Assembly: GCA_032191485.1 (NCBI GenBank)
Contig: JAVDOI010000043.1
Location: 779,078 to 843,077, forward strand
Reading direction: 5' to 3'
Origin: Leptoclinus maculatus
Taxonomy: Eukaryota; Chordata; Actinopteri; Perciformes; Stichaeidae
DNA: 64,000 bases
Below, piece after piece: positions 1 through 12,700 of this stretch. The position numbers were made by a program, and so were the translations under genes. Positions within the stretch are counted from its first letter, which is position 1; each line of letters begins with the position of its first letter. The notes under the pieces are model-generated. The model searched no databases, had not been told where the DNA came from, and saw nothing but the letters and a program-made list of their open reading frames with translations.

Positions 1-3
1 AGA

Positions 4-135
<132 letters not shown>

Positions 136-201
136 TATTTCATTATGGATACATTTATGTGTAACTAACTAAGCATTATCCTTGTCTGACAGTTTCTACA
201 G

Positions 202-795
202 ATCAAACTGAATCCATTCAACACGATATTGTATTTTTACTGGATTCCTCGGACGAAATGCAAATTTTTTTTAAGGCAATCCTTGGCTTTGTTGGGAGAA
301 TGGTGGACAAATTCAATGTGGACGAGAACAAAGATCGTGTTTCAGTGGTGCAGTACAGCACACAACCCTCTGTTGAATTTTTTCTGAACACGTACAAAAC
401 ACAGCAGAAGGTTGCTGACAATGTGAAAATTCTGAGGCATAAAGGAGGCAGAACCCTCAATACTGGTGCAGCCCTTCAGTACGTCAAGGAAAATGTTTTC
501 ACTGCCTCTTCTGGAAGTAGGCACCACCAGGGTGTCCCTCAGATTTTGGTTCTCTTAACTGGCGGACGGTCAAATGATGATGTCAGACATGCCGTGGAAA
601 ACTTGAGAGAAATTGGTGTGATGTTATATGTGGTGGGAACAAAGAATGCCGATACCCTTGAGATTCAGTCTATTTCACAGGAAGCCAGTCATGCTTTCTT
701 TGCAGCAGAATCCAGTGATCTGTCCGACATTGAACAACATGTATTTTCTGTCATTAAGAAGGGTGTAACCACTTCTATCAAACCAGTAATAAATG
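202..795 (+). CDS. col6a3: vWA exon (N40 counting back from the helix)
   Basis: A 594-nt phase 1-1 exon between ttctacAG and GTaag. It encodes a full vWA fold: start strand [12 protein letters not shown], the VSVVQYS strand, [14 protein letters not shown], and [11 protein letters not shown]. The MIDAS position reads DSSDE instead of DxSxS. It is more diverged from the array copies than they are from each other. Confidence 0.9.
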
Positions 796-3700
796 GTAAG
801 ACTAATGCCTGTAATGAATTCATGTTATACACCATGTGCACAACATAGACCTCAAGGCATTCATTCTAACTGAGGGTGAATGATGCAACAGACTAGGGTC
901 CTTTTGCTCACAATAACTATTGTAAGCTTTCCTTTATGCTGTTTTGACAGTTACGTCTGATTATGTTAAGCAAAGAGCTCTGCTGCTCTGTTGTAGTGGT
1001 AGGGCTGGGCAATAATTCAATCTGATAATATATTGTCTATTACATACTAACTTCAATTTCTCTGAAAATATGATCAAACTCTGTTAAATCGAGCTATTGT
1101 TGTAATCTGATCACTCACTTGAAGTATAGCTGGAAATATTTATGTATTTTTTTCCATAATTTTACTTGAAACTCTCTTTATTTTTCAGTAAAGTTCTTAA
1201 TTAATAAGAACATACTCAGTACTTTTCATTTCTCAAGTGTTTAATTCACATAGGATATTAGAAAAATAGACTTTACCATGCGGTATTTCATATAGATTAT
1301 TTATTCATTGAATTACCTGAAAACATGCTATATCGTGATATGAAATTACCTTTATTGTTATAGAAGATTTTGGCCATATCGCTAAGCCCTATCCAGTGGG
1401 GAGGATTGCGTCAACAAAAAAGTTCCTCTAAAATAGCAGTTAGTTGTTGTGCACATGGGGTTATTAAACATTTGCAGGAATAAAACACTTTTCATCACAA
1501 ATTTCATCAACAAACAATTTGCTTAAATGCCTGTGTGATTGCAGATCCTAACAGAAGAGACGTGGTTTTTGTACTTGATGGTTCTGATGATTCTCAGCGA
1601 AGATTCCCAGATATTAAAGATTTTGTGCAGAAGATAGTGGTGGACCTTAACATTGATGCAAACAAAGATCGCGTGGCTGTGGTCCAATACAGCAACACGG
1701 CAGAGATTGATTTTAACTTGGGACGTTACACAACAGAGGATGATGTTCTCGATGCAGTAAGAAGCCTCAGTCACAAAGGGGGGTATCCTCACAACATTGG
1801 GGCAGCTCTCCAGTATGTGAGGGAGCATGTATTTACTTCTGACTCAGGAAGTAGACTCCTTGAAGGAGTTCCACAGATACTCATACTACTGAGTAGTGGA
1901 AGATCTGGAGATGACATAAGAACCCCTGTCAGGATGCTGAAAGAGACTGGTGTCATTTCAATTGCCATTGGAACACCTGATGCTGACACTCTAGAGCTGC
2001 AGACAATATCTTATGAACCCAATTATGTGGTCTCTGTTACTGATTATGAGGAGCTTCCCACTGCTAAGATGGATGTCTTGTCATTGTTAAGAGATGCTTC
2101 CCATCACAAAGAGCAAACTGCTCCCTCAAAGGGTTTTGGTAAGATGTAATGTTTTAACCTTTTAGCTTAAGCATTTTTTTCAGTTAAGAGAAGAGGGGAA
2201 TGGGCTAAAATGGAATGAGTTGAATTCCATGACCACGATCATGGGGGAATGTCACTCTAGTTGCTTACCTGTTACCTGCAAAAAAATCACATGGACTTTT
2301 TTCTACATCTTTGTCTTTGTTGCAGATACTGAGAAACGTGATGTAGTATTTCTTATTGATGGATCATATGACTCACGAAACGGCTTTGAAGAGATACGAG
2401 GCTTTGTTAAACAAATGGTAGAAAGTTTAAACATAGATGAGAACAGAGACCAAGTGGCTGTTGTTCAATACAACCGTGACTCCACAGCCAATTTCTACCT
2501 GAATTCCTATTCATCCAAGAACGATGTGCTCAATTCCATTGGAACAATAAGGCATAAGTCGGGGAGACCCCTCAACATTGGCAAAGCACTTGAGTTTGTC
2601 AGAGACAATGTCTTTGCTGCTTCAGTTGGAGGTAGAAATGCAGACTCAGTCCCTCAATATCTGTATGTATTTAGTGGAGGGAGATCCGGGGATGATGTCA
2701 GAGGACCAGCACAGTCTCTCAAAGAAAATGGGATAAAGACTTTTACTATTGGAACACAGAATGCTGATACTTTGGAAATGCAAACCATCTCTTTCACGCC
2801 TGCACATTATTTTCATGTCACAAACTTTAACAATCTGCAAAGCATCCATCCATCTGTGGAGGCCACATTGAGGGGTACTGAAGACACAACTGAATTTCCA
2901 ACTGTTATTGGTAAGACGTGAAAAAATAAGTAGCATTTTAGATATGTTTTCTACATGGACTTAGAAGTTGTATGATTGTATACCAGGTGTGTAAATCAGA
3001 TGTTTCTGTCTACAGCAAAGATGTTGGTTTTGTAAACTGTTTATTTGTATTAATTTCAGAAACTATTGGAAAAATAATACTCCAGAGTGCCGATGTTGTT
3101 TTTCTAATTGATGGATCTGATGACATGCGAGCAAGTGAAAGACACATTTTGGATTTTGTCATAGAGCTTGTCAAGCAAATGGAAATTGGGCCAAGCAAAG
3201 TACAAGTTGCATTGATTCAGTACAGCACAGAGCCCACTACTGATTTTCTCTTGAAAACACACTCACTGAAAGACGATGTCTTGAGTCATTTGAGCAATGT
3301 AAACCTGAAAGGAGGGTTCGCCGTGAACACAGGTGTTGCCCTTGATTATGTGAAGAACAATGTGTTCACTGCTTCATCTGGAAGCAGAGCTCAGCAGGGA
3401 GTCCCACAGATACTCATTCTCTTGAGTGGAAGAAAGTCAGAAGATGATGTTTTAGGTCCTGTGGACAAACTGAGAAATGTTGGAATTGTCCTTTTCAGTG
3501 TTGGAGTGAATGATGCAGAAAGGCTGGAGATGAAACAATTAGCCCACAGTCCTAAAGCAGAGTATTTTATCAAGGAGATTTCTGACTTTCCTCTTGTGAG
3601 TGAACGACTGCTCTCAGACATTGCATCTTACAAAGGCACTGTCAGCACTGGTGTAGGTGAGTGAATATCTTACTTACTTATCAGTTACATCAACAGTAAT

Positions 3701-6700
3701 CAGATTTCATTTTAATTGTTAACCAACACAAATTTGCATGATTGTGAACATTTCTAGGTTCAAGTTCCAGTATGGATAGAGATATTGTCTTTGTAATTGA
3801 TGGATCTGATCATATCAGGAGCAGATTCCCTGCTATACGGAAATTTGTTGCAAAAATTGTTAACAGCTTTGACCTGAACCAAAGGAAAGATAAAATCGCT
3901 GTTGTACAGTACAGCAACAATGCTGAACTCAATTTCAATCTAAACACTTACAATACAAAAGTTGATGTTCTTAAGCACATCACAAGCTTAAAACCAAAAC
4001 TCGGTATATTGGAGCAGCACTGCAATTTGTGAGGGATAATGTCTTTGTTTCAAATGCTGGAGGCCGACAACAGGAAGATGCCAAGCAGATACTTGTCATA
4101 TTGGCTGGTGGAAGATCTAGAGATTCACCACATGGCCCAGCAAGTATGCTTAAGGCTGCAGGGGTTGACACATTTGCAATTGGATCTAATCTAGCTGAGA
4201 TGCAAGTCATTTCCTCTGACCCAAATTATGCTTACTCCGTCCCTGACTTTGTAAATCTTGCTCATATTCAACAAAGTTTGATTAATCATCTTTCTCAAAT
4301 GGGGGTTGAGGAGGAAATTAAAGCAGGTAAGAATTTAGATTATTTAAATAAGTATTTAAATTAGTCACCTTTAGGTGTTAGCATATAATGATTGTAATTA
4401 AGATCATACACATTATGTGTATTTACTTTGTGCATGATTCAGGAGAGACACAAGTGCACAGCTTTTTCTAATACGTGTTCAATTTGCCATTCTTACTATG
4501 ATCTCAGTGCACTGGTCCACACTAACAGAAGGGCCAGAAGCATCAATATCCATACAGAGACCAATGCTGCCCAACGATTCTCTGAAAATTGAGCATTTCG
4601 TTCTACTATCCTTTGTCAAACTTAATTAAACACACAGCTGTTTTTGTAATGAAAAACTGTAAAAAAAACAGTGTTAACCGTGTCAAACAGTTGTAGTTAG
4701 GTTAAGGCAACAAAACCACTGAGTAAGGGTTAGAAAAAATATCATGGTTCGGCTTGAAATGAGTATGGTTGAAACGTAACATGAGATACGGATGCAACAT
4801 ATCTTCAGTAAAAACCAATGAACTTTTGGTTTCACATGGGACATGTAAATCAATCCTGATTAAAAGATTGTGTTTGTTTGACCAATTAACCGCCCCTACT
4901 GCCCTTGCTTAAAAGACTTCTTTCACTAAATAAAAGTCAGTTGCTATGAGCATCTAATAGGAATGCCGAAGGGTTGACATTGAAAGTAGTTAAAAGCCTA
5001 GTGCGTCTCATACAGTAACTAAAAGGTGCCGTGTGCATCTGTAATAAAGACACTGCCACTGCCCGAGTGTAGGTATTTAATGCACTGCAAGTAAGACCAG
5101 GCTATTTATTTCTAAAATAAAATGATGAACCTAAAAAAAAAGAAACAGTTACTCTTCATTCTTTATCACGGAAAGACTTAATTGAACTGTATCAAAGTGT
5201 ATTTCACTAAGTTCAGGTCAGGCAGTGCCGCTTTGACAAAATAGTTGTGGAAGCTTTAATAGAGTAAATGTTACAAAACTGGATGTTAGCGTTCATCATC
5301 TGACTTTTGCATGGAAGATATATAACACATTGATCTAAATATGTCTCAAATTATATTTTCCCCAGTGAAGAGAAAGCCAAAAGGAAGAGATGTTGTATTC
5401 TTGTTGGATGGATCTGATGGTACTAGAACTGGATTCCCAGCTATGCAAGACTTTGTCCAAAGAGTAGTAGAGACACTCAGTGTGGATGATAACAAAGACC
5501 GTGTCTCAGTGGTTCAGTACAGCAGAGATCAAGCTGTCCAGTTCTATTTGAACACATACGCGACAAAAGTCGAGATCCTTGACATTGTCAGAGGTTTGAG
5601 GCACAAAGGCGGAAGACCCCTCAACACTGGAGCAGCTCTCCAATACTTGAGAAATAATGTCTTCACGGCCTCTGCTGGAAGCAGGCGCCTGGAAGGAGTT
5701 CCACAGATCCTGATATTGCTAAGTGGTGGACGGTCTTCTGACAGTGTTGATGCACCAGCCTCTGCTCTCAAACAGCTGGGTATCTTCACCGTTGCAATTG
5801 GAACCAAAGGGTCTGATAGCAGAGAACTGCAGAAGATATCCCATGATGACAATTCTGCTCTCTCTGTGTCTGATTTCACTGACCTTCAACGCATCCAACA
5901 GCAACTTCAGTCCTCCTTGGAGGCTATGGTTATTGACGTCACACCAGAATCACCAACTGTACTTGGTATGTAAACAAGCACAGCCTCTTGCTGTCCTGAA
6001 AGGAAACTTGACTTGTTTCACCTACACTGAGGGATATGAATCCAGTGAAATACCTGTTTAGCTCAATGCTATTTTGTTAAAAGAGGTTATGGTGTGCTTC
6101 CTTACTATACAAAATTAGAGAACGCAGGGCTTGTGCTTTTCAAAAAGTAGTTTCTAACTTTATGATTGGTATACAAAACGTACCTTTTGCAAAAGCTTTC
6201 ATTTTTTGTCTTCCTGTCTTCTCTCAGTTGACCCTACCCAAAAGGATATTGTTTTCCTTCTGGATGGTTCTGATGGCACAAGGAATGGCTTCCCTGCTAT
6301 GCGTGATTTTGTTGAGAAAGTGGTAGAGAAACTCAATGTTGGAGAAAGCAAAGACCGTGTCTCTGTAGTCCAATACAGCAGAGATGCAGAGGTCCATTTC
6401 TATTTGAATACATACACCACAAAAGAAGATATTGTGGATTCAGTAAGAGGGCTGAGACACAGAGGAGGCAGACCCCTCAACACCGGGGCCGCCCTCCAAT
6501 ACGTCAGGGACAACGTCTTTACAAACTCCGCCGGGAGTAGGCGCCTGCAAGCTGTTCCACAGATATTGATCCTACTAAATGGTGGAAGGTCTTTTGACAA
6601 TGTAGATACTCCAGCCTCTGTTCTCAAACAGCAGGGCATCATTGTCATTGGCATTGGAACAAGGAGCTCTGACAGTGGAGAGATGCGGAAAATATCACAT

Positions 6701-9700
6701 GACCCTAATTACACTCTATCCGTGTCTGAGTTCACTGACCTCCCCAGTGTCCAAGAACAGCTCACGTCTCTAATGAGCGCAGGGCTAGTGATGGCCACAC
6801 CCATGACAACAACAGTAACTGGTAAGAACGTGACTGAATTTACATTTCAAGATGATGGTAGTACGCAACTTGAACTGTACTAAAGTGTATTGCTTCAAGT
6901 TCAGGTCAGCCAGTGCAACTTTGACAAAACAGTTGAGCTTGGATTAATAGAGTAAATTTGAAAACCTTGTGGTTCACTTTTATCATCTGACTTTTGTACG
7001 GTAAATGTTTAAAACATGAACCTAAATATGTCTTAAATTCTATGTTTCCCAGTGGTGATACAGCCAACAGGAAGAGATGTTGTATTCTTGTTGGATGGAT
7101 CTGATGGTACTAGAACTGGATTCCCAGCTATTCAAGACTTTGTCCAAAGAGTAGTAGAGACACTCAGTGTGGATGATAACAAAGACCGTGTCTCAGTGGT
7201 TCAGTACAGCAGAGATCCAGCTGTCCAGTTCTATTTGAACACATACGCGACAAAAGTCGAGATCCTTGACATTGTCAGAGGTTTGAGGCACAAAGGCGGA
7301 AGACCCCTCAACACTGGAGCAGCTCTCCAATACTTGAGAAATAATGTCTTCACGGCCTCTGCTGGAAGCAGGCGCCTGGAAGGAGTTCCACAGATCCTGA
7401 TATTGCTAAGTGGTGGACGGTCTTCTGACAGTGTTGATGCACCAGCCTCTGCTCTCAAACAGCTGGGTATCTTCACCGTTGCAATTGGAACCAAGGGGTC
7501 TGATAGCAGAGAACTGCAGAAGATATCCCACGATGACAATTCTGCTCTCTCTGTGTCTGATTTCACTGACCTTCAACGCATCCAACAGCAACTTCAGTCC
7601 TCCTTGGAGGCTATGGTTATTGACGTCACACCAGAATCACCAACTGTACTTGGTATGTAAACAAGCACAGCCTCTTGCTGTCCTGAAAGGAAACTTGACT
7701 TTTTCACCTACACTGAGGGATATGAATCCAGTGAAATACCTGTTTAGCTCAATGTTATTTTGTTAAAAGAGGTTATGGTGTGCTTCCTTACTATACAAAA
7801 TTAGAGAACGCAGGGCTTGTGCTTTTCAAAAAGTAGTTTCTAACTTCATGATTAGTATACAAAACGTACCTTTTGCAAAAGTTTTTATTTTTTGTCTTCC
7901 TGTCTTCTCTCAGTTGACCCTACCCAAAAGGATATTGTTTTCCTTCTGGATGGTTCTAATGGCACGACGAATGGCTTCCCTGCAATGCGTGATTTTGTTG
8001 AGAAAGTGGTAGAGAAACTCAATGTTGGAGAAAGCAAAGACCGTGTCTCTGTAGTCCAATACAGCAGAGATGCAGAGGTCCATTTCTATTTGAATACATA
8101 CACCACAAAAGAAGATATTGTGGATTCAGTAAGAGGGCTGAGACACAGAGGAGGCAGACCCCTCAAAACCGGGGCCGCCCTCCAATACGTCAGGGACAAC
8201 GTCTTTACAAACTCCGCCGGGAGTAGGCGCCTGCAAGGTGTTCCACAGATATTGATACTACTAAATGGTGGAAGGTCTTTTGACAATGTAGATACTCCAG
8301 CCTCTGTTCTCAAACAGCAGGGCATCATTGTCATTGGCATTGGAACAAGGAGATCTGACAGTGGAGAGATGCGGAAAATATCACATGACCCTAATTACAC
8401 TCTATCCGTGTCTGAGTTCACTGACCTCCCTAGTGTTCAAGAACAGCTCACCTCTCTAATGAGCACAGGGCTAGTGATGGCCACACCCATGACCACACCC
8501 ATGACACCAACAGTAACTGGTAAGAACGTGTCTGAATTTATATTTCAAGATGATGGTAGTACGCAACTTGAACTGTACTAAAGTGTATTACTTCAAGTTT
8601 AGGTCAGCCAGTGCAACTTTGACAAAACAGTTGAGCTTGGATTAATAGAGTAAATTTGAAAACCTTGGGGTTCACTTTTATCATCTGACTTTTGTACGGT
8701 AAATGTTTGAAACATGAACCTAAATATGTCTTAAATTCTATGTTTCCCAGTGGTGATACAGCCAACAGGAAGAGATGTTGTATTCTTGTTGGATGGATCT
8801 GATGGTACTAGAACTGGATTCCCAGCTATTCAAGACTTTGTCCAAAGAGTAGTAGAGACACTCAGTGTGGATGATAACAAAGACCGTGTCTCAGTGGTTC
8901 AGTACAGCAGAGATCCAGCTGTCCAGTTCTATTTGAACACATACGCGACAAAAGTCGAGATCCTTGACATTGTCAGAGGTTTGAGGCACAAAGGCGGAAG
9001 ACCCCTCAACACTGGAGCAGCTCTCCAATACTTGAGAAATAATGTCTTCACGGCCTCTGCTGGAAGCAGGCGCCTGGAAGGAGTTCCACAGATCCTGATA
9101 TTGCTAAGTGGTGGACGGTCTTCTGACAGTGTTGATGCACCAGCCTCTGCTCTCAAACAGCTGGGTATCTTCACTGTTGCAATTGGAACCAAGGGGTCTG
9201 ATAGCAGAGAACTGCAGAAGATATCCCACGATGACAATTCTGCTCTCTCTGTGTCTGATTTCACTGACCTTCAACGCATCCAACAGCAACTTCAGTCCTC
9301 CTTGGAGGCTATGGTTATTGACGTCACACCAGAATCACCAACTGTACTTGGTATGTAAACAAGCACAGCCTCTTGCTGTCCTGAAAGGAAACTTGACTTT
9401 TTCACCTACACTGAGGGATATGAATCCAGTGAAATACCTGTTTAGCTCAATGTTATTTTGTTAAAAGAGGTTATGGTGTGCTTCCTTACTATACAAAATT
9501 AGAGAACGCAGGGCTTGTGCTTTTCAAAAAGTAGTTTCTAACTTCATGATTAGTATACAAAACGTACCTTTTGCAAAAGATTTTATTTTTTGTATTCCTG
9601 TCTTCTCTCAGTTGACCCTACCCAAAAGGATATTGTTTTCCTTCTGGATGGTTCTAATGGCACGACGAATGGCTTCCCTGCAATGCGTGATTTTGTTGAG

Positions 9701-12700
9701 AAAGTGGTAGAGAAACTCAATGTTGGAGAAAGCAAAGACCGTGTCTCTGTAGTCCAATACAGCAGAGATGCAGAGGTCCATTTCTATTTGAATACATACA
9801 CCACAAAAGAAGATATTGTGGATTCAGTAAGAGGGCTGAGACACAGAGGAGGCAGACCCCTCAAAACCGGGGCCGCCCTCCAATACGTCAGGGACAACGT
9901 CTTTACAAACTCCGCCGGGAGTAGGCGCCTGCAAGGTGTTCCACAGATATTGATACTACTAAATGGTGGAAGGTCTTTTGACAATGTAGATACTCCAGCC
10001 TCTGTTCTCAAACAGCAGGGCATCATTGTCATTGGCATTGGAACAAGGAGATCTGACAGTGGAGAGATGCGGAAAATATCACATGACCCTAATTACACTC
10101 TATCCGTGTCTGAGTTCACTGACCTCCCTAGTGTTCAAGAACAGCTCACCTCTCTAATGAGCACAGGGCTAGTGATGGCCACACCCATGAACACACCCAT
10201 TACACCAACAGTAACTGGTAAGAACGTGTCTGAATTTATATTTCAAGATGATGGTAGTACGCAACTTGAACTGTACTAAAGTGTATTACTTCAAGTTTAG
10301 GTCAGCCAGTGCAACTTTGACAAAACAGTTGAGCTTGGATTAATAGAGTAAATTTGAAAACCTTGGGGTTCACTTTTATCATCTGACTTTTGTACGGTAA
10401 ATGTTTGAAACATGAACCTAAATATGTCTTAAATTCTATGTTTCCCAGTGGTGATACAGCCAACAGGAAGAGATGTTGTATTCTTGTTGGATGGATCTGA
10501 TGGTACTAGAACTGGATTCCCAGCTATTCAAGACTTTGTCCAAAGAGTAGTAGAGACACTCAGTGTGGATGATAACAAAGACCGTGTCTCAGTGGTTCAG
10601 TACAGCAGAGATCCAGCTGTCCAGTTCTATTTGAACACATACGCGACAAAAGTCGAGATCCTTGACATTGTCAGAGGTTTGAGGCACAAAGGCGGAAGAC
10701 CCCTCAACACTGGAGCAGCTCTCCAATACTTGAGAAATAATGTCTTCACGGCCTCTGCTGGAAGCAGGCGCCTGGAAGGAGTTCCACAGATCCTGATATT
10801 GCTAAGTGGTGGACGGTCTTCTGACAGTGTTGATGCACCAGCCTCTGCTCTCAAACAGCTGGGTATCTTCACTGTTGCAATTGGAACCAAGGGGTCTGAT
10901 AGCAGAGAACTGCAGAAGATATCCCACGATGACAATTCTGCTCTCTCTGTGTCTGATTTCACTGACCTTCAACGCATCCAACAGCAACTTCAGTCCTCCT
11001 TGGAGGCTATGGTTATTGACGTCACACCAGAATCACCAACTGTACTTGGTATGTAAACAAGCACAGCCTCTTGCTGTCCTGAAAGGAAACTTGACTTTTT
11101 CACCTACACTGAGGGATATGAATCCAGTGAAATACCTGTTTAGCTCAATGTTATCTTGTTAAAAGAGGTTATGGTGTGCTTCCTTACTATACAAAATTAG
11201 AGAACGCAGGGCTTGTGCTTTTCAAAAAGTAGTTTCTAACTTTATGATTAGTATACAAAACGTACCTTTTGCAAAAGTTTTCATTTTTTGTCTTCCTGTC
11301 TTCTCTCAGTTGACCCTACCCAAAAGGATATTGTTTTCCTTCTGGATGGTTCTGATGGCACAAGGAATGGCTTCCCTGCTATGCGTGATTTTGTTGAGAA
11401 AGTGGTAGAGAAACTCAATGTTGGAGAAAGCAAAGACCGTGTCTCTGTAGTCCAATACAGCAGAGATGCAGAGGTCCATTTCTATTTGAATACATACACC
11501 ACAAAAGAAGATATTGTGGATTCAGTAAGAGGGCTGAGACACAGAGGAGGCAGACCCCTCAACACCGGGGCCGCCCTCCAATACGTCAGGGACAACGTCT
11601 TTACAAACTCCGCCGGGAGTAGGCGCCTGCAAGCTGTTCCACAGATATTGATCCTACTAAATGGTGGAAGGTCTTTTGACAATGTAGATACTCCAGCCTC
11701 TGTTCTCAAACAGCAGGGCATCATTGTCATTGGCATTGGAACAAGGAGCTCTGACAGTGGAGAGATGCGGAAAATATCACATGACCCTAATTACACTCTA
11801 TCCGTGTCTGAGTTCACTGACCTCCCCAGTGTTCAAGAACAGCTCACGTCTCTAATGAGCGCAGGGCTAGTGATGGCCACACCCATGACAACAACAGTAA
11901 CTGGTAAGAACGTGACTGAATTTACATTTCAAGATGATGGTAGTACGCAACTTGAACTGTACTAAAGTGTATTGCTTCAAGTTCAGGTCAGCCAGTGCAA
12001 CTTTGACAAAACAGTTGAGCTTGGATTAATAGAGTAAATTTGAAAACCTTGTGGTTCACTTTTATCATCTGACTTTTGTACGGTAAATGTTTGAAACATG
12101 AACCTAAATATGTCTTAAATTCTATGTTTCCCAGTGGTGATACAGCCAACAGGAAGAGATGTTGTATTCTTGTTGGATGGATCTGATGGTACTAGAACTG
12201 GATTCCCAGCTATTCAAGACTTTGTCCAAAGAGTAGTAGAGACACTCAGTGTAGATGATAACAAAGACCGTGTCTCAGTGGTTCAGTACAGCAGAGATCC
12301 AGCTGTCCAGTTCTATTTGAACACGTACGCGACAAAAGTCGAGATCCTTGACATTGTCAGAGGTTTGAGGCACAAAGGCGGAAGACCCCTCAACACTGGA
12401 GCAGCTCTCCAATACTTGAAAAATAATGTCTTCACGGCCTCTGCTGGAAGCAGGCGCCTGGAAGGAGTTCCACAGATCCTGATATTGCTAAGTGGTGGAC
12501 GGTCTTCTGACAGTGTTGATGCACCAGCCTCTGCTCTCAAACAGCTGGGTATCTTCACCGTTGCAATTGGAACCAAGGGGTCTGATAGCAGAGAACTGCA
12601 GAAGATATCCCACGATGACAATTCTGCTCTCTCTGTGTCTGATTTCACTGACCTTCAACGCATCCAACAGCAACTTCAGTCCTCCTTGGAGGCTATGGTT

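Noticed and set aside
258..300. Translation start of the gene at the first ATG of the first vWA exon
   Set aside because: The ATG lies inside the vWA fold after the first strand. The exon begins at 202 after an acceptor, with no signal peptide.
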